Shown piece by piece: positions 1 to 7,752 of a stretch of 64,000 bases of DNA (its first letter is position 1; every line of letters begins with the position of its first letter). The DNA is from Mangrovimonas cancribranchiae (GTDB lineage Bacteria; Bacteroidota; Bacteroidia; Flavobacteriales; Flavobacteriaceae). The notes below the pieces were generated by a model. It worked only from the letters and a program-made list of their open reading frames with translations. It ran no database searches and was not told the DNA's origin. A program made the translations under genes and the position numbers. The DNA lies in NCBI RefSeq assembly GCF_037126245.1, contig NZ_CP136925.1, forward strand, positions 2,062,001 through 2,126,000. The letters run 5' to 3'.

Positions 1-36
1 AGTCCGCACTACTCATACCTGAGGTGTAGCAAATAT

Positions 37-207
37 TTAGTGGCGCCCACCTCCATAAAAATCAACATTAACATGAGGAGACACGTGAGGCCCATTGGGA
101 CCAAAGTGCATATTAAGCCCTACATTAGTATGAGCAGAACCACACGCAGCTAAAAGCAATAAAAATAACACAACAACAAGAACCGAAAAGATTTTTTTTA
201 TTTTCAT
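37..207 (-). CDS. Small lipoprotein, flanking chromosome
   Basis: A 56-residue protein with a basic start, a hydrophobic stretch and the lipobox LLAAC, so a predicted lipoprotein. The mature part is short and rich in Gly, His and Asn, ending in a GGGRH tail. I chose the Met at 207 because the upstream in-frame Met at 237 would overlap the preceding gene and puts extra residues before the signal peptide. It follows the VOC lipoprotein on the same strand and may be co-transcribed with it. It lies outside the cassette array. Function unknown. Confidence 0.7.
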   Translation of the reverse strand: MKIKKIFSVLVVVLFLLLLAACGSAHTNVGLNMHFGPNGPHVSPHVNVDFYGGGRH

Positions 208-224
208 TTTAAGACGTTTTAATA

Positions 225-1094
225 TTATTGGTTCCAAACTTGAATAGCAAAAGGAGCGCCGTTAGGATCTTGAATAATAGCTACAGCACCATTTCTAATA
301 TTGTCCTGCGGCTTAAGCATAATCTTTGCTCCTAAAGAAGCTGCTTTCTTAGAAACACTCTCTACGTTACTTACTTTAATATAAGGCAGCCAAGCAGACC
401 TCATATTATTCACCGGATTTTTCATAACCCCACACAATTTCTGATCTCCAGATTTCATCATAAAATATGGCACCTTTTCTTCTTCAATTTCCGTTGCTTC
501 ATAAGGAGCCACTCCCTTATAATACGCCAACGAACCATCAATATCATTGGTCCAAAGCTCGTTCCAAAGCCATGAATTATCAGCTAATTGAAACTTAGGA
601 TCTCCACTTTCTGAATATATATAGGCTATATAAGCACCTTGCGGATCTTGAACGAGAGCAGACCGACCTCTACCCTTAAAATCGGCAGGTTTAAACAACG
701 TCTTCCCTCCTCTAAAAGTATTGTATTTCACCGCTTTATCAACATCAGGAACAGAAACAGAGCTCAACCATTCACCTGAAGGGTGTGTTGTTACATTTAA
801 AGGGATAATCCCTCCAATAGCATTGTCTCCTCTATAAATAACATGGTAAGCCATATCGCCTTTCCCAAGCGATTTGTATGTCCATCCAAAAAGGTTTGAA
901 TAAAAATCCATAGCCTGCTTGGGGTTAGGAGTTATCAAATCATGCCAAACAATCTGACCGTGATTGTATTGAATTGAATCTGATAAAGACAGCTTAGGAT
1001 ATTCTGTCTGATTGCACGAAAACATAACACATAACAACAAGAACACAATTAACTTAGGGACTTTACCACGAATAACCACCATATTTACAAACAT
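225..1094 (-). CDS. Two-domain VOC (glyoxalase-fold) lipoprotein
   Basis: About 289 residues. An N-terminal hydrophobic segment ends in the lipobox MFSC near residue 27. It is followed by two tandem vicinal-oxygen-chelate modules. The first begins near residue 45 (VWHDLITPNPKQAMDFYSNL, the usual paired-sheet start with FYxxLFGW). The second begins near residue 172 (WNELWTND..SLAYYKGV). Both end in the VOC signature QDPxGA (near residues 150 and 276). VOC proteins bind metals or small molecules; the substrate cannot be told. A second Met at 1082 is an equally good start. Encoded on the strand opposite to the array, this marks the chromosomal border. Confidence 0.85.
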   Translation of the reverse strand: MFVNMVVIRGKVPKLIVFLLLCVMFSCNQTEYPKLSLSDSIQYNHGQIVWHDLITPNPKQAMDFYSNLFGWTYKSLGKGDMAYHVIYRGDNAIGGIIPLNVTTHPSGEWLSSVSVPDVDKAVKYNTFRGGKTLFKPADFKGRGRSALVQDPQGAYIAYIYSESGDPKFQLADNSWLWNELWTNDIDGSLAYYKGVAPYEATEIEEEKVPYFMMKSGDQKLCGVMKNPVNNMRSAWLPYIKVSNVESVSKKAASLGAKIMLKPQDNIRNGAVAIIQDPNGAPFAIQVWNQ

Positions 1095-1199
1095 TTAAAA
1101 TGAGACATTGTTTATATAAAGATAAGTGTTTTCTTAAAAAATTAATCTAGAGACTAAAAAAAATTATAAATCTATTACTTATATCTTAAATCTGTTTGG

Positions 1200-1355
1200 A
1201 GTTTATTAGAGCATACAAAAGCTGAAACTACTATGATATACACTCATGTGGCTAAGGAGGATTTAATGCGTATAAGTAATCCTTTAGATGCTACTGTTAA
1301 GGGATTAAAGAATTATAGTTATCCAGACAAAAAAGTCACGATATCCGGAAAATAG
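1200..1355 (+). pseudogene. C-terminal remnant of a tyrosine recombinase, probably the integron integrase
   Basis: An open stretch of 51 codons without a start encodes the catalytic end of a tyrosine recombinase: SLLEH, then TTMIYTHV with the nucleophilic Tyr, then NPLD. LLxH-x(n)-TTxIYTHV...SPLD is the hallmark of integron integrases and of XerC/D-like phage integrases; TTMIYTHV fits the integron form well. Upstream of codon 1 the frame reads unrelated sequence and then a stop, so the rest of the gene, including the Arg and first His of the RHRY tetrad, is gone. The remnant reads towards the array and stops 25 bp before the attI-like site, the reverse of the usual divergent layout but known for Treponema-type integrons. 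Confidence 0.8.
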
Positions 1356-1379
1356 ACTGTTTAAATGTGTATATTAGTG

Positions 1380-1406
1380 CGCATATAACGAGTTGCCAAA
1401 TATGCG
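1380..1406. other. attI-like site / left boundary of the array
   Basis: A short inverted repeat, CGCATAT at 1380-1386 and ATATGCG at 1400-1406, surrounds AAC-GA-GTTGCC. The GTTGCCAAAT at 1392-1401 acts as the R' box opening cassette 1. Its complement, with one mismatch, is the attaggcaac arm that closes cassette 1 at 1771. The site lies directly after the integrase remnant, where attI would be expected. Calling it attI rather than a degenerate attC is inference. Confidence 0.55.
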
Positions 1407-1770
1407 AAACCAGAATCAGCGGTTTAAATCTCAGCTTTATTAATTTATTCAAAATCTATTTTCAATCCGAAAATTGAAATTTTAAAAACTTAACGGATTT
1501 TGATTATGCAAAACTGGATCGCTAAACTTTGCGCAGAGAAGATTAAAAATCCTAAAGAAAATTTGAACTCAGGAGAAAAACTTACTCAAACTCGATAAAC
1601 CGAAAACGATAAATTGTTGCGGATAAAAAGTTCTTAGCACTACTCTATTTTTAAAATCTTTGCGGAGAAAAATTAAAACTGAAATTCGTTTTCAAAAGAA
1701 TATTAAAACTTAGTTGACAAAGAAAATCAGAAACGATAAAGTGGTCGTTAAAAGCAAAACGCAAAAGCAC
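1393..1770 (+). other. Cassette 1: ORF-less cassette, family shared with cassettes 38 and 39
   Basis: No credible coding frame. From about 1500 to 1770 the sequence resembles 31140-31440 and 31650-31950. Shared blocks include TTTGCGCAGAGA, ACTTACTCAAACTCG, GATAAATTGTTGCGGATAAA, AGCACTACTCTATTTTTAAA, TTTGCGGAGAAAAA and AGAAACGATAAAGTGG. The blocks are conserved without a conserved frame. This could be a decayed gene family, an RNA or a promoter-carrying cassette; I cannot decide which. Confidence 0.7.
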
Positions 1771-1907
1771 ATTAGGCAACAACGTTTATCTTCAATCGTG
1801 GTGTCGTGTCCTACGGACACGAACGCTTACGCGTCAAAGTCATTTCTTTTTACTATCTTCATTTTCCAATTCCCACAACTGAAAGATAAACAAAACCGTT
1901 GTGTGGC
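1771..1907 (+). repeat. attC1 (class E)
   Basis: R'' attaggcaac, R' gttgtgtggc. L arms GTTTATCTTC and GAAAGATAAAC pair; internal hairpin GTGTCC-tac-GGACAC. Confidence 0.88.
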
Positions 1908-1921
1908 ATTAAAAACAGAAA

Positions 1922-2539
1922 ATGGATTGGGAACAAGTAGATAAAGTACTCAAAGAACTAATAAATAATAAGTCAGACATCCGCAGCGGTTATGATCAGA
2001 TTAAGCAGGTCTTGACCGACAACGACCTGCCTTCCTTAGACATTGATACAGACAGGTTAAAAAAAGAGTTCGATGACTGGCTTATAGAAGTGATTGAAAA
2101 AGAACCAATACCGAAAAATATTAAGTCCATTTATTTCGGACTTGCAACTATGTCGTTTCCAGAGATTGATAACGGTAAAGAAAAAACGACTGCCTACATT
2201 GCTGGTTCAAAATTGACACCTTCCGAAGACGAAGACTGGGCTTGTGATACAGAATATTTCCCGAACAGACGATATGTTTTACTTGCCGACTTTGACAAAA
2301 TAGACGTAATGATAAAGAGCAATGAGAAACTAAGCGGAGATTATGAAGTATTGGTTTTCAACGGACTTTTAAATTTACTTGTTCTCAATTCTCTAAGGGA
2401 CTTGAAGGGCAGACTGCTAACTTATCAGGACAAAAAACTTGGACTATTTAAAACTGAAAAGAGACGAGATAGTTTACATTTTGGAGCTGGATTCGACTCT
2501 GGAGATGTTTACTTACTTGGAGAACTGAAAAATGAATAA
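1922..2539 (+). CDS. Cassette 2: hypothetical cytosolic protein
   Basis: 205 residues, no signal peptide or membrane segment. The protein is acidic and mixed helix/strand; the start region (DWEQVDKVLKELIN) and residues 25-45 look helical. A central stretch (IPKNIKSIYFGLATMSFPE, about residues 58-76) and a late VFNGLLNLLVLNSLRDL are the most hydrophobic parts. Its ATG lies 24 bp after the crossover point. The cassette termini gttgtgtggc and gccacacaac are perfect complements. I do not recognise the family. Confidence 0.8.
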   Translation: MDWEQVDKVLKELINNKSDIRSGYDQIKQVLTDNDLPSLDIDTDRLKKEFDDWLIEVIEKEPIPKNIKSIYFGLATMSFPEIDNGKEKTTAYIAGSKLTPSEDEDWACDTEYFPNRRYVLLADFDKIDVMIKSNEKLSGDYEVLVFNGLLNLLVLNSLRDLKGRLLTYQDKKLGLFKTEKRRDSLHFGAGFDSGDVYLLGELKNE

Positions 2540-2544
2540 AAAAC

Positions 2545-2747
2545 GCCACACAACACTGTATATAGCAAATAGGGCGATCGGTGGTTAACGAAAGTTCAGT
2601 GCTATTTACCAACACCGCCAAATCGTTGATTTGGCTTTTAAAATGAATAAGATAAAAACAAAATACAACGCTTTGGCTCAGTGCAACTTTGAAAGTTTAC
2701 AGCTTTCTACTGCCCTACTTTCCATATACCAAAACCGTTATGTGCAA
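2545..2747 (+). repeat. attC2 (class F, long)
   Basis: R'' gccacacaac, R' gttatgtgca. About 200 bp. Arms GTATATAGC and CCATATAC; internal hairpin GCCAAATC-gtt-GATTTGGC. Nearly the same as attC43. Confidence 0.85.
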
Positions 2748-2762
2748 TTTGAGACAAAAATT

Positions 2763-3932
2763 ATGAGAACACTAATTAATTTAAGAAAACAGATAATCCT
2801 ACTAATATTTCTGTTCGCTGTTTGTTTTAGTTACAGCCAAGAAACTGCTCAAATTCAGACTGTCGAAATCCAATCTGAAATTTTAAATCAAAATCGCAAT
2901 ATTTTAGTTTATACGCCTTGGATATATAACGAGAGAGATTTGGTTTCCTTTGACGTAGTTTACGTTTTTGACTCACAACATCGTGAATTATTTGATTTAG
3001 TCCATTCCTCGTTAAGCTTTATAATGGGAACTAAAAAATTTATTGTTGTTGGCATTCCATCACCAGCATACCCTGAATTGGAATATTACAGAAGCAACGA
3101 TTTATTTCCTAAACCAATAAATGTAGATATCGAAAATTATAACGTTTTAAATCCAAATGCCGAAAACTTCTGGGAATTTGTAAAAACTGAAATCACACCA
3201 TTAATTGAAAATCAATTTAGGACAACCAATAGAAAATATCTTATTGGACATTCAATGAGTGCTTCTTTTGCTCTCGACAAAATTGTTTCAAATCCAGAAT
3301 TTATGAATGGTGTAATTGCAATTTCACCTAATTTCTCATACGATAGTAATCGGCTCGCAAACGATTTTATAAATTCAGATGTATTAAGTAAAAATAAATT
3401 CATATATATAAGTCAAGCAGACGAATACTTTTCAATAAATGAAAGATGGTATTCAGCATTCGAAAAAGTCAAAGAATTCGCCGATAATTTGGAAAGTGAA
3501 AGAAAGAAGAATTTAATAATCAAAGAATTTCCAGATAATGGACATTGGAATGGGTTTCTGCCCTCTTTAATATTTTCATTAACCGAATTAAAAAAATTCA
3601 TAGAACAAAATCCATATAAACCAAATGGAAATTTCAAAGAAGTAACTTTTAAAATAAAAACTTTAAACGCAGACGATGAAGTATACATTGTAGGAAACCA
3701 AGATAATTTAGGAAGTTGGAACCCTTCACAAGTAAAAATGAACAAAACAAAAGAATTGGAAAGAGAGCTAAAGATAAAGGTTCAATATCCGATTGAATTT
3801 AAAATAACAAGAGGTAATTGGGAAACTCAAGCAATAACTAATCAAACTACAAATAGCGGAGAAAATATTGTGATTTTCGACAATGAATCTAATATTATTG
3901 AACTTAATATAATGCAGTGGAATGACAAATAA
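2763..3932 (+). CDS. Cassette 3: secreted alpha/beta-hydrolase esterase with C-terminal CBM20-like domain
   Basis: 389 residues from the Met at 2763; earlier in-frame Mets lie inside attC2. A signal peptide (IILLIFLFAVCFSYSQ) is followed by a putative esterase domain of the PF00756 (Fes/IroE, esterase D-like) type, with nucleophile motif GHSMS near residue 163 and a likely catalytic His in DNGHWNG. Residues from about 300 on resemble a starch-binding CBM20 module (VYIVGNQDNLGSWNP). Bacteroidota esterases of this type act on carbohydrate or siderophore esters; the true substrate is unknown. Cassette ends gttatgtgca/tgcacataac pair perfectly. Confidence 0.85.
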   Translation: MRTLINLRKQIILLIFLFAVCFSYSQETAQIQTVEIQSEILNQNRNILVYTPWIYNERDLVSFDVVYVFDSQHRELFDLVHSSLSFIMGTKKFIVVGIPSPAYPELEYYRSNDLFPKPINVDIENYNVLNPNAENFWEFVKTEITPLIENQFRTTNRKYLIGHSMSASFALDKIVSNPEFMNGVIAISPNFSYDSNRLANDFINSDVLSKNKFIYISQADEYFSINERWYSAFEKVKEFADNLESERKKNLIIKEFPDNGHWNGFLPSLIFSLTELKKFIEQNPYKPNGNFKEVTFKIKTLNADDEVYIVGNQDNLGSWNPSQVKMNKTKELERELKIKVQYPIEFKITRGNWETQAITNQTTNSGENIVIFDNESNIIELNIMQWNDK

Positions 3933-3936
3933 AAAC

Positions 3937-4063
3937 TGCACATAACAATGGCTATAAGTAATTGCTTGTTCTCGCCTACTTCTGAAAATCCTCGCGGATT
4001 TTCAGTTTGGTGTGTACTTGCAAAGTTAAGTTCTAACCCACGCAACTACTCATAGCCGAGACC
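3937..4063 (+). repeat. attC3 (class B)
   Basis: R'' tgcacataac, R' gttgtagtgc; arms GGCTATAAGTAATTGC and GCAACTACTCATAGCC; hairpin GAAAATCC-tcgc-GGATTTTC. Confidence 0.9.
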
Positions 4064-4083
4064 GTTGTAGTGCATTAGAGCAA

Positions 4084-4533
4084 ATGAACGATAGAAATTT
4101 AAAATTTGAGGTAATCTGGAAAGATGACGATATGTTTGAAATGCGAATTTCAGCAAATAACGGACGATATTCTGGAATTACAGAAGTTTATGAAGTATCT
4201 GAATCTTTACTCGGATTTGTAAACGAACTGAATGGTTTCCCATTTGGAAAAGATAAAGTCTCTCATTCTTGCGGAGAAAAAGACAGTTACGCATATTTCG
4301 AAATGGAATTTTATAAGATTGGACCGACTGGAAAATGTGGAGTTCTAATCACAATGGAAGAAAATGTATCAACTGAATACCGAAAAGAAGAAAAGGACAA
4401 ACTCTCAATGGAATTAATTATTGAACCGAACGCTATAGATGTCTTTTGTCGAGAATTAAAATCATTAGCGGAAAAAGAAGATGGAATTGCGGAATTAAAA
4501 GCAATCGGAAATTATACGAGTAATATTGAATAA
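4084..4533 (+). CDS. Cassette 4: hypothetical cytosolic protein
   Basis: 149 residues with no signal peptide. Predominantly beta in appearance with a C-terminal helix (NAIDVFCRELKSLAEKE). The pattern of alternating strands, SCGEKDSYAYFEMEFYKIGPTG and a terminal helix resembles small single-domain proteins often found as cassette cargo or immunity proteins, but no family is recognised. Termini gttgtagtgc/gcactacaac pair perfectly. Confidence 0.8.
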   Translation: MNDRNLKFEVIWKDDDMFEMRISANNGRYSGITEVYEVSESLLGFVNELNGFPFGKDKVSHSCGEKDSYAYFEMEFYKIGPTGKCGVLITMEENVSTEYRKEEKDKLSMELIIEPNAIDVFCRELKSLAEKEDGIAELKAIGNYTSNIE

Positions 4534-4539
4534 AATAAC

Positions 4540-4678
4540 GCACTACAACAATGTATAACCGCAATTACGGCGGATTCGACTACGTCCGAATCCACTCGGA
4601 ATTGCTAACGTCAGTTCTTAACCGAAAATCATTATCTTTAATCCCGTAACTGACGGTTATACGAGACCGTTGGCAAAC
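4540..4678 (+). repeat. attC4 (class A)
   Basis: R'' gcactacaac, R' gttggcaaac. Typical class A arms and hairpin. Confidence 0.92.
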
Positions 4679-4683
4679 ATATA

Positions 4684-5301
4684 ATGAACTCACGATTTTC
4701 AATTGAAATAAGCGAAGTTAAAGGAAAACTCAACATAGGGAAAAATCCTTGGTATGTTGAAATTTTGCTGATTATTATTATGATTCCTTTTCTCATAATT
4801 TTTGTCCCAATTTGGGCAATCGGAAATGGAATTGATTACTTATTTGTAAAACCATTTCAAAAAGAAAACAAATTTGAAGACCTAAAATGGACTGTTCTGA
4901 TTGAAAACGAAAATTTGAAAATTGAAAAGTCTGAACCTTCAAATATATTTTTGAGCAAAAAAGAAATGGATTGGCTTGATGAAGACCCAATTTACTCATT
5001 GAAAAGCATTCCGGAATTACCTTTTCTGGAAGGAAAAATCTTTTCTGATTTCATAGCTGAATTTGACAACAGAGTGTTTTTACAACGGATTTTACCAGTT
5101 GAAGAAAATAATGATTTTGAACTTAAAAGTGAGCTGATTTCGATTGACTTATCAAATTTCGGAGTCGAAACAATAAAACAATTTGATTATTATTACTTGG
5201 AATCAGAAATCGGAAAAAATGAATTGGAAATAAACGGAATTGACCAAATTGGAAGTAAGTTGAACCTGAAAATAAAAAATACGTTTGCCAACAATGTATA
5301 A
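4684..5301 (+). CDS. Cassette 5: membrane-anchored hypothetical protein
   Basis: 205 residues. One strong membrane segment lies near residues 24-50 (LLIIIMIPFLIIFVPIWAIG), preceded by a short strand-rich N-terminus; the rest is an acidic soluble domain. The last residues (FANNV) and the stop are read from attC5, so the gene ends inside the recombination site. No family recognised. Confidence 0.78.
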   Translation: MNSRFSIEISEVKGKLNIGKNPWYVEILLIIIMIPFLIIFVPIWAIGNGIDYLFVKPFQKENKFEDLKWTVLIENENLKIEKSEPSNIFLSKKEMDWLDEDPIYSLKSIPELPFLEGKIFSDFIAEFDNRVFLQRILPVEENNDFELKSELISIDLSNFGVETIKQFDYYYLESEIGKNELEINGIDQIGSKLNLKIKNTFANNV

Positions 5302-5423
5302 CCGCAATTACGGCGGATTCGACTACGTCCGAATCCACTCGAAATTGCCAAAGTCCGTGCTTTATTACAAAGTTTTCGTATATTTAGTCCGTAACTGACG
5401 GCTATACAACACCGTTAGGCAAC
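5283..5423 (+). repeat. attC5 (class A)
   Basis: R'' gtttgccaac, R' gttaggcaac. Overlaps the last codons of the cassette 5 gene. L' reads GGCTATACAAC instead of GGTTATACGAG. Confidence 0.9.
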
Positions 5424-5425
5424 AT

Positions 5426-6451
5426 ATGAAAAAAGCAATCGTAATATTAATAACAATTTGTCTTTCAGTCCATAGTTGTTCAAAATCTACAAACTCATCG
5501 GATAGGGAAAACCATATTTCCGAATACGGATTTAAAGGAAAAGTAAAATCTGTAAAGTCAGAACTTTTTAATCTAATTCCCGAAAAAGACACTTTCAAAA
5601 TTGGCGAAAAAATCAACGGAATTTCAATTGACCGAAATGAGTTATTGGAATTTAATAAAACTGGAAATTTAACTTTCTCAAAAGAGTTTTTGGCAAATGG
5701 AAAAGTAAGCGATGAAATAATAAACACTTACGATAAAAATAATCAATTGACTCAACGAAAAGTAATTGACAATTACGGAAAAGGAAGCGTTATCGATTAT
5801 CAGTATTTCTATAATTCAAGCGACAGCTTGGAACAAGTTATAATATCAGGAAAAAATTTCAAAAGAATCCACAAAATAGAACGCGACAAAAAAGTTAGAC
5901 CAATAAAAAACTTGACAATCCAAAATGACACAATTTTGACAACCTATGTTGTTGAATATGACCAAAACAACAATGTAATTAATGAAAAGCAATTTAAAAA
6001 TCAGAACATACCTGTTAAATTAATTGATAGAACATTTAATGCAAAAAACTTAAAAGTAAGAGAACAAGTTATTGAATATAGTACTTGGGACACTTTAAAA
6101 TATCAAAACGAGTTTACATATGACAAAAATCAAAACTTAATACTTGGAAAATACAACATTGAGAATGATTCAAGTTATAATACGGTAAAAAACACTTACT
6201 TTAAAAACGGTAAACTAAAAGAATCCGAAAGTGAGTTTGGAGAAAGCGACTATTCTCTTATTCAAAATCAAAAATTTAATGAAAATGGAGATTTAATTGT
6301 GCAAGCTGTAAATACAAGTGATGGAGAAACAAAAGATATTTGGGAATACAAATTCAAATATGACAAGAATAATAATTGGATTGAAAAAATTGAGTATAAA
6401 AACAGTAAACCTTTAAGGATAGTAAAAAGAGAAATTGAATACTATAAATAA
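5426..6451 (+). CDS. Cassette 6: lipoprotein with YD/Rhs-like beta repeats
   Basis: 341 residues. Signal peptide with lipobox VHSCS near residue 18. The mature part carries several imperfect repeats of the form (Y/F)xYDKNxNxxxxK (TYDKNNQL, VEYDQNNNV, FTYDKNQNL, FKYDKNNNW), as in Bacteroidota lipoproteins related to YD/Rhs repeats. It is probably a surface or periplasmic beta-rich protein of unknown role. ATG is 12 bp after the crossover. Termini pair perfectly. Confidence 0.82.
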   Translation: MKKAIVILITICLSVHSCSKSTNSSDRENHISEYGFKGKVKSVKSELFNLIPEKDTFKIGEKINGISIDRNELLEFNKTGNLTFSKEFLANGKVSDEIINTYDKNNQLTQRKVIDNYGKGSVIDYQYFYNSSDSLEQVIISGKNFKRIHKIERDKKVRPIKNLTIQNDTILTTYVVEYDQNNNVINEKQFKNQNIPVKLIDRTFNAKNLKVREQVIEYSTWDTLKYQNEFTYDKNQNLILGKYNIENDSSYNTVKNTYFKNGKLKESESEFGESDYSLIQNQKFNENGDLIVQAVNTSDGETKDIWEYKFKYDKNNNWIEKIEYKNSKPLRIVKREIEYYK

Positions 6452-6456
6452 AATAC

Positions 6457-6595
6457 GTTGCCTAACACCGTGTAAGCGCAATAACGGCGGAATTTTCTAC
6501 CGAAAATTCTCGCCTTTTTATTAACTTGGTTGCGTCAGCGGAAAGTACTCGCGCACTTTCCCGTTACTGACGCTTACACAAAACCGTTGGCAATA
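6457..6595 (+). repeat. attC6 (class A-like, variant arms)
   Basis: R'' gttgcctaac, R' gttggcaata; arms GTGTAAGCG and CGCTTACAC replace the usual class A arms, with paired changes on both sides. Confidence 0.88.
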
Positions 6596-6612
6596 ATATA
6601 AACCGAACGCAG

Positions 6613-7035
6613 ATGGAAATGAAAAAAATACATTTTGACAATATGAAAAATTGGATTTGGAGTACTATTCTAATCCTTTCTCTGATTCTCATTTTGACAG
6701 GAGGTTTAGAGTTATTCGAGTTTGAAAACCCAAAATTGAATAAAGGATTAAGTGCTAGTGGATTTTTTCTTCAAGTGATTTATTACAGTAAAATGTTTTG
6801 GCATAAAAATTATGTTCAATGGAATAAAAAAGGAGCTGTTATCAGAGTCAACTCTTGGAGTGGAAAATCATTGAGTTTTGACCAAATCAAAAAAACTGAA
6901 TTGACTGAAAAAAAGTTAATAATAACTAAAGACAACGGAAAAATAGTCTCGTTTGACTTGAATGAAATAGCGGAATCTGACACTCAAAAACTAAACGAAA
7001 TAATAATTAAAAATACTATTGCCAACAACGTATAA
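6613..7035 (+). CDS. Cassette 7: small membrane protein with PH-like soluble tail
   Basis: 140 residues; the Met at 6613 has a closely following alternative at 6619. One or two membrane segments (IWSTILILSLILILTGG near residue 14; GFFLQVIYY near 50) precede a beta-rich tail (FDQIKKTELTEKKLIITKDNGKIVSFDL) of the kind seen in bacterial PH-like membrane proteins. The last residues (IANNV) and the stop come from attC7. Function unknown. Confidence 0.78.
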   Translation: MEMKKIHFDNMKNWIWSTILILSLILILTGGLELFEFENPKLNKGLSASGFFLQVIYYSKMFWHKNYVQWNKKGAVIRVNSWSGKSLSFDQIKKTELTEKKLIITKDNGKIVSFDLNEIAESDTQKLNEIIIKNTIANNV

Positions 7036-7154
7036 CAACAATTGCGGCTTTGTGTCCTGCGGACACAACCGCGCAAGCATAAAAGTCGGGAATTTTAGCT
7101 ATCTTAGTTTCAAACCAATCCGTAACTGATTGTTATACAAAACCGTTGCCAACA
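7017..7154 (+). repeat. attC7 (class D)
   Basis: R'' tattgccaac, R' gttgccaaca; arms GTATAACAACAATTGCGG and CTGATTGTTATAC; hairpin GTGTCC-tgc-GGACAC. Confidence 0.9.
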
Positions 7155-7156
7155 AT

Positions 7157-7606
7157 ATGAAAAAAACAGTTTTCATAACTATATTTAGTCTTTTAATTAT
7201 AAGTTGTGCAAACGAAAAACAGAAAGAATCAGAAAGCGAAATCAAAACAGAATTGAATAAAGAAAGTAAAAATATTGAATTGAAAAAAGAAGATTTTCTA
7301 AAATCAAAAATATTCATTGGACTGAAAAACCTGAATGACGGATTCGACTTTGAATCTATAAATTACTTTTCTGAATCTGACTTTGAAATTGTTCTTGACA
7401 GAGTGGAAAAATATGGAATTGGGATTTACGGAATTGAACCTTGCTTAAACGGCGATTTTTATGGAGTTAAAGTTCACGAACAAATTGATGCAAAACCAAA
7501 TGACCCGAATTGGTACAGAGAAGCATTTTCGGAATTCAAAAAAAGTGGAAAAAACTTACAATATTCTGCGACTTATGAAGTTCCGAATGAATTAATAACG
7601 GAATAA
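7157..7606 (+). CDS. Cassette 8: small lipoprotein
   Basis: 149 residues from the Met at 7157. An upstream in-frame Met at 7130 lies inside attC7 and would place charged residues before the signal peptide. The lipobox LIISC ends near residue 15, followed by a highly charged linker (about residues 17-45). A small globular part ends the protein (GLKNLNDGFDFESINYF...GDFYGVKVHE). Not recognised. Confidence 0.8.
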   Translation: MKKTVFITIFSLLIISCANEKQKESESEIKTELNKESKNIELKKEDFLKSKIFIGLKNLNDGFDFESINYFSESDFEIVLDRVEKYGIGIYGIEPCLNGDFYGVKVHEQIDAKPNDPNWYREAFSEFKKSGKNLQYSATYEVPNELITE

Positions 7607-7611
7607 AATAC

Positions 7612-7750
7612 TGTTGGCAACAATGTATAACCGCAATTACGGCGGATTCGACTACGTCCGAATCCACTCGGAATTGCTAACGTCAGTGCTTAACCGAAAA
7701 TCATTAACTTTAAACCCGTAACTGACGGTTATACGAGACCGTTGCCAGTA
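7612..7750 (+). repeat. attC8 (class A)
   Basis: R'' tgttggcaac, R' gttgccagta. Confidence 0.92.
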
Positions 7751-7752
7751 AT

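Noticed and set aside
1714-1944. Plus-strand frame of 76 codons over attC1
   Set aside because: It is mostly attC sequence. A similar frame appears at 31839-32048 simply because the attC and the flanking ORF-less family recur.
2631-2762. Longer N-terminus for the cassette 3 esterase
   Set aside because: The extra codons lie in attC2 and would precede a complete signal peptide that starts at 2763.
3212-3745. Minus-strand frames within the esterase gene
   Set aside because: They overlap a well-supported coding gene completely and have typical antisense composition.
3842-4045. Repeated minus-strand frame MRGLELNFASTHQTENPRGF over class B attC sites (also near 23990, 36143, 42424)
   Set aside because: It is the reverse reading of the attC repeat; its recurrence reflects the site, not a gene family.
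4561-4670. The class A repeat as a CRISPR-like or intergenic ERIC/REP-type repeat
   Set aside because: Spacing is 0.4-2.8 kb with a gene between copies, and the outer arms change from copy to copy in step with the cassette ends, which only the attC interpretation explains.
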